From JANSWP01 sp041941305 (GTDB lineage Bacteria > Bacteroidota > Bacteroidia > Chitinophagales > Saprospiraceae), in assembly GCA_041941305.1 (NCBI GenBank), contig JBGTQJ010000014.1:108029-172028 (forward strand): a stretch of 64,000 nucleotides of DNA. Reading direction: 5' to 3'. Positions 60,661 to 64,000 of this stretch are shown in pieces. The position numbers and the translations under genes are program-made. The stretch's first letter is position 1, and each line of letters opens with the position of its first letter. Under the pieces are notes generated by a model, which saw only the letters and a program-made list of their open reading frames with translations, searched no databases and had not been told where the DNA came from.

Positions 60661-63645
60661 TTAAAATTCCAGATTAAAGCCTAAAGAATAGGTTCTCGCC
60701 GCCGGCTGATTGTAATGAATGGTGCCAATGGCAGCTCCTTCAACTGATCTAAATTCATTGTCAGGGTCAAGTCCCCTGAACCCAGTAAAAGTTACCAGAT
60801 TTTGAACAGCAGCAAAAAGGCGAAAAGTAGCATCTTGTGAACCAAGGTTTTGGAAAGTATATCCCAGGGTCAAATGTTGTAATCGAAGGAAACTCCCATC
60901 CTCTAAATAGCGCGTAGACTGTTGGCTTCCATTCAGTTGAAATAGTCTGGGTTGGGGAACATCTGTATTTTGATTATCAGGAGTCCAATAATTCAATTGA
61001 CTGCGATGCTGGTTGCCACCCCATGTCATGTTTTCTTCGAGGTTGCGATCCCGCATATATATTTTATGCCCCAGTTTGAAATGGAAAAAAGCAGATAAAT
61101 CAAAGTTTTTATAGGTAAAATTATGGGAAAATCCACCTGTAAAAGAGGGGATTGATTTGCCGACTATTTTGCGGTTGGAAGCAGAAACACCATTGGCGAC
61201 TCTATTACCGTTAAGATCATAAAAAAGTGCATCTCCATTGTCAGGATCAACTCCCGCATATTCCACTAAAAAAAAAGAACCGATAGCCTCTCCTGGTCGA
61301 AGGAGCATTCGACTATACAACAAAATATCGTCCTCCATCCCATCACCATCCTTATCAACCAGTCGCAGTACTTTATTTTTCAAGCTTGCTCCGTTCAATT
61401 CCATCCGCCATCCAAAATTGCCTCTAAGAACATCAACAGACAACTCGAACTCAAAGCCCTGGTTGCTGATCTCCCCTACATTGGAAGTCAAGATACTAAT
61501 GCCATTTGTAGCGGGAACAGGTTTTTCCAGTAATAAATCTTTGGTATGTCTTAGGTAATATTCAGCGGTGCCAGTGATGCGATGATCCCACAAACTAAAT
61601 TCCAGACCGCCATTCCATTGCAGGTTTTTTTCCCAACCCAATAATTCGTTTTGGATAGATTGGATGACGAATCCAGGTTGCCCGGAATATTCGGGGCTAA
61701 AATCTACCAGACCTTTTGCAGCAAAATCGGTAATATTAGCATTACCTGTCAGACCAATACTTGCTCGTAATTTAAGAAAATCGATATGCTGTGAGGAAAA
61801 AAAATCTTCCTCTGAAAAAATCCACCCCGCAGACAGGGCAGGAAAAAAACCATAACGGTTTTCGGCTCCAAATCTCGAAGAACCATCATATCGGGCTGAC
61901 AAGCTTAACAGGTATTTATTTTGAACGTTATAATTCAGGCGAGTCAGAAATCCGAGAAATGCTGCTTCAGATTGCTCTGTTCCGACGTATTCAATTAGGG
62001 AAGCGGCGCCTAAGTAACGCAAGCGATCATTGGCAAAGCCTGAACCATCCACCGATATCCTATCGTGTTTTTCTTTGGACAGATGAAATCCTAAAGTAGC
62101 ATCAAAATGATGCCCTTTTTTAAAGCTTTGAGTCCAGGTGGCAAGGCTTGCCCAGTTGTAGTTTAAAACTTGCTGATGATATTCCAAAGCCCAACCCTCG
62201 GGGCTGCCAAACCAGGTTGCAGACCCAAATTTTAAATGTTGGTTTTCATGGCTAAATTCAGACCCCCATTCCGTTCGAAAACGCAAGCCGGGAAGTGGTG
62301 TCCAGGATAAATGAGCATTCAATAAAGCGGAGGTTCGAGCAGCTTCAATCCATTGGTCTTCCAATACTGTACAGGGATTGCCTGCAAAACCACCTTCTGC
62401 TCCATTACTCGTGGTAAGTGGATCTCTGTGGCAATTTCCGTTTTCATCCAAAGCTTCCAGGTTTGGTGAATACCAGGAAGCCGCAGCCCAGGCAGAGCCT
62501 GCCCATTGGTTGCCTGTCCGATTATCCACAACCCTTGAGGGATTGATGGAAATGCCAGCCGTCACTTTGTCTCCAATCTTTTGTTCAATATTGGCTCTCA
62601 TGCTAAAACGACTCAACCCAATGGTATGCAGATAATGATTTTCCTTTCTAAAAGAACCCCCGAAATAATAATTCGTCATTGCAGTACCTCCAGTAATGCT
62701 GGCTGAGGATTCCTGTACAAAACCTTTTCTTAACAATAAATTCTGCCAATCTGTATGGGGTTCTGTTTCGGGATTTGGGTAAATAGAAGAAGTTTCACCT
62801 ACATTTTTAGCTGCCTCATTCCAAAGGCTGGCATACTCTCGGCCATTGAGAAGCTCCCGCTTTTTACTGATTTCAGAAAATCCGGCATAAAAGTCCAAAT
62901 TTACTCTTGGACGCTGGTTGAACCCACCGCTTTTGGTGCTAATCAAAATTACCCCATTGGCACCCCTCGAACCGTATATGGATGCCGCTGCGGCATCTTT
63001 TAGCACTTCGATCGATTCAATATCATTTGGATTCAGTCCTAAAAAGGGATTCGTTGAATAACCCAAAGTTCCGCCCGGACGAGCTGCCATTATCAACCCA
63101 TCAATAACGATAAGGGGTTGATTTCCTGCATTAACAGATCCTGTACCTCTGATGCGAATGATGGCTTCTGAATTCAATCCACCGGAAGAATTAGTCATAA
63201 CTACCCCTGGCATTCTGCCTTGTATCGCCCTTTGGAAGTTGGAGACTGAGACATTTTTAAAAGCAGTTTCATCAAGCTTGGCAAGTGAACTTGTCAAATT
63301 TCGTTTTATCTGCTCACCAAAACCAATGACGACTACCTCTTCCAATTCCCCGGTAGACTGTTCAAGGATGATGCTTATTGGGTTGTTGTGGTTGATTTCC
63401 ACCTCTTTTGATTCATAACCAAGGTGCTTGCAGATGAGTCTATAAGATCCTTTCTGAACTTCGAGCGAAAAGCTACCCATTTCATCAGTGATGGTTCCCA
63501 GTGATGTTCCTTCTAATACAATAGTCGCCCCGATGAGTGCTTCCCCGTCCTCATTCTTTACAAATCCAGAAACCTGGTGAGTTTGTGCGTTCAGGGAATA
63601 CATAAATATTCCAGTTAGGAGAATAAGAATTACAATCCTTTTCAT
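60661..63645 (-). CDS. SusC/RagA-family TonB-linked outer-membrane transporter
   Basis: ATG 63645 gives the signal peptide MKRIVILILLTGIFMYSLNA-Q (994 aa); the frame continues upstream to 63705 without support. An N-terminal carboxypeptidase-regulatory-like domain (VSGFVKNEDGEALIGATIVL ... DEMGSFSLEV), a TonB-box region (ELEEVVVIGFGEQIKRNLTS), a plug (NFQRAIQGRMPGVVMTNSSG, IESIEVLKDAAAASIYGSRG) and a 22-strand beta-barrel C-terminus are all visible. It imports ligands delivered by SusD using TonB energy. It forms an operon with the SusD gene at 59153. Confidence 0.92.
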   Translation of the reverse strand: MKRIVILILLTGIFMYSLNAQTHQVSGFVKNEDGEALIGATIVLEGTSLGTITDEMGSFSLEVQKGSYRLICKHLGYESKEVEINHNNPISIILEQSTGELEEVVVIGFGEQIKRNLTSSLAKLDETAFKNVSVSNFQRAIQGRMPGVVMTNSSGGLNSEAIIRIRGTGSVNAGNQPLIVIDGLIMAARPGGTLGYSTNPFLGLNPNDIESIEVLKDAAAASIYGSRGANGVILISTKSGGFNQRPRVNLDFYAGFSEISKKRELLNGREYASLWNEAAKNVGETSSIYPNPETEPHTDWQNLLLRKGFVQESSASITGGTAMTNYYFGGSFRKENHYLHTIGLSRFSMRANIEQKIGDKVTAGISINPSRVVDNRTGNQWAGSAWAAASWYSPNLEALDENGNCHRDPLTTSNGAEGGFAGNPCTVLEDQWIEAARTSALLNAHLSWTPLPGLRFRTEWGSEFSHENQHLKFGSATWFGSPEGWALEYHQQVLNYNWASLATWTQSFKKGHHFDATLGFHLSKEKHDRISVDGSGFANDRLRYLGAASLIEYVGTEQSEAAFLGFLTRLNYNVQNKYLLSLSARYDGSSRFGAENRYGFFPALSAGWIFSEEDFFSSQHIDFLKLRASIGLTGNANITDFAAKGLVDFSPEYSGQPGFVIQSIQNELLGWEKNLQWNGGLEFSLWDHRITGTAEYYLRHTKDLLLEKPVPATNGISILTSNVGEISNQGFEFELSVDVLRGNFGWRMELNGASLKNKVLRLVDKDGDGMEDDILLYSRMLLRPGEAIGSFFLVEYAGVDPDNGDALFYDLNGNRVANGVSASNRKIVGKSIPSFTGGFSHNFTYKNFDLSAFFHFKLGHKIYMRDRNLEENMTWGGNQHRSQLNYWTPDNQNTDVPQPRLFQLNGSQQSTRYLEDGSFLRLQHLTLGYTFQNLGSQDATFRLFAAVQNLVTFTGFRGLDPDNEFRSVEGAAIGTIHYNQPAARTYSLGFNLEF

Positions 63646-64000
63646 AGATAACCAACGATTTAATGATTGTAAATAAGGTTGAAAATGGCAATTATAGTTT
63701 GCCAAAAGTTACAAAAGTATTTAAGGGCTGGTTTAAGGAAATTTGACACAATCGAGGTTAATTTTGCCAAAGTTCTTGATGCTTACCTATTGTTTCAATA
63801 TGTGTAAAATAGAGAGATTTTCCAAGCATCTCAATGAGCGTAGACTTTTTCTTTATTTTATTAATGGTAAATTTTAACAGCTTCTCAGGTAGGGCAATAT
63901 TGGGGTAACTGCTGATAAATATATTGCAATGTAAATAAAAAAAATTAAGTACATTGTAAAATAAATAAGTTATTGTTTTTTGTTTGCTGGATTTACTTTA
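63646..64000. other. Right-edge intergenic region upstream of SusC
   Basis: No supported gene. A minus-strand frame ending at 63758 (FTINKIKKKSTLIEMLGKSL ... KHQELWQN) is open for about 70 codons but has no start codon and no recognised family. Confidence 0.4.
63712..63719 (-). promoter_or_regulatory. -7 element of the SusC/SusD operon
   Basis: On the minus strand TACTTTTG matches TAnnTTTG, about 66 bp before the SusC start. No -33 TTG at usual spacing. Confidence 0.45.

Noticed and set aside
59153..63645. Polysaccharide utilisation locus
   Set aside because: SusC and SusD are clear, but no glycoside hydrolase, sulfatase or regulator lies beside them in the window; calling a PUL would go beyond the evidence.
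63758..63970. Minus-strand open frame near the right edge
   Set aside because: About 70 codons are open with protein-like composition, but there is no start codon within it and no family was recognised; could be a fragment, not enough to call.

Overview
The window looks like a chromosomal segment of a Bacteroidota bacterium, most plausibly a Saprospiria-type lineage. Evidence: seven large secreted proteins end in type IX secretion (T9SS) C-terminal sorting domains; there is a SusC/SusD outer-membrane pair; several genes are preceded by the Bacteroidota -7 element TAnnTTTG and lack Shine-Dalgarno sequences; the DNA is AT-rich. No rRNA, tRNA, IS element, integrase or CRISPR array was seen, so the genus cannot be named.

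Left part (1-16.1 kb): the 5' end of a nitroreductase-like gene on the minus strand, a T9SS cohesin/SprB-repeat protein, a DedA membrane protein, an orphan MacB/FtsX-type permease, a 1601-aa HYR/dockerin/cohesin T9SS protein, a short ANL-type fragment, an exported M48-like zinc peptidase with TPRs, and an ECF sigma factor followed by a probable membrane anti-sigma factor.

Centre (16.2-39.2 kb): seven large minus-strand genes in one row. In transcription order these are three exported TPR-CHAT peptidases (the second also has ankyrin repeats) and then four plant-type LRR / Ig-like / T9SS surface proteins. The four LRR genes arose by duplication of a two-gene unit (order B'-A'-B-A, offset 6715 bp between A and A'), and part of the A/A' pair is almost identical.

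Right-centre (39.4-59.1 kb): an expansion of exported caspase-family (C14) peptidases. Two are caspase-DUF4384-like proteins, three are caspase-TPR proteins, and one is a copy cut off just after the catalytic His. They are interleaved with an HtrA-like serine protease, a YCF48-like propeller T9SS protein, two related small lipoproteins convergent to caspase genes, and a FecR-like protein with Gly/His-rich 12-residue tandem repeats. The right end holds a SusD/SusC pair.

Main hypothesis: about 43 kb is an extracytoplasmic peptidase-signalling island. LRR and lipoprotein surface components could be sensors or substrates, and CHAT and caspase peptidases the processing or effector arm, possibly controlled by the nearby ECF sigma/anti-sigma pair. 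This is inferred from domains, signal peptides and gene order only. Dispersed palindromic elements, strong intergenic hairpins and degraded gene copies suggest ongoing duplication and decay.
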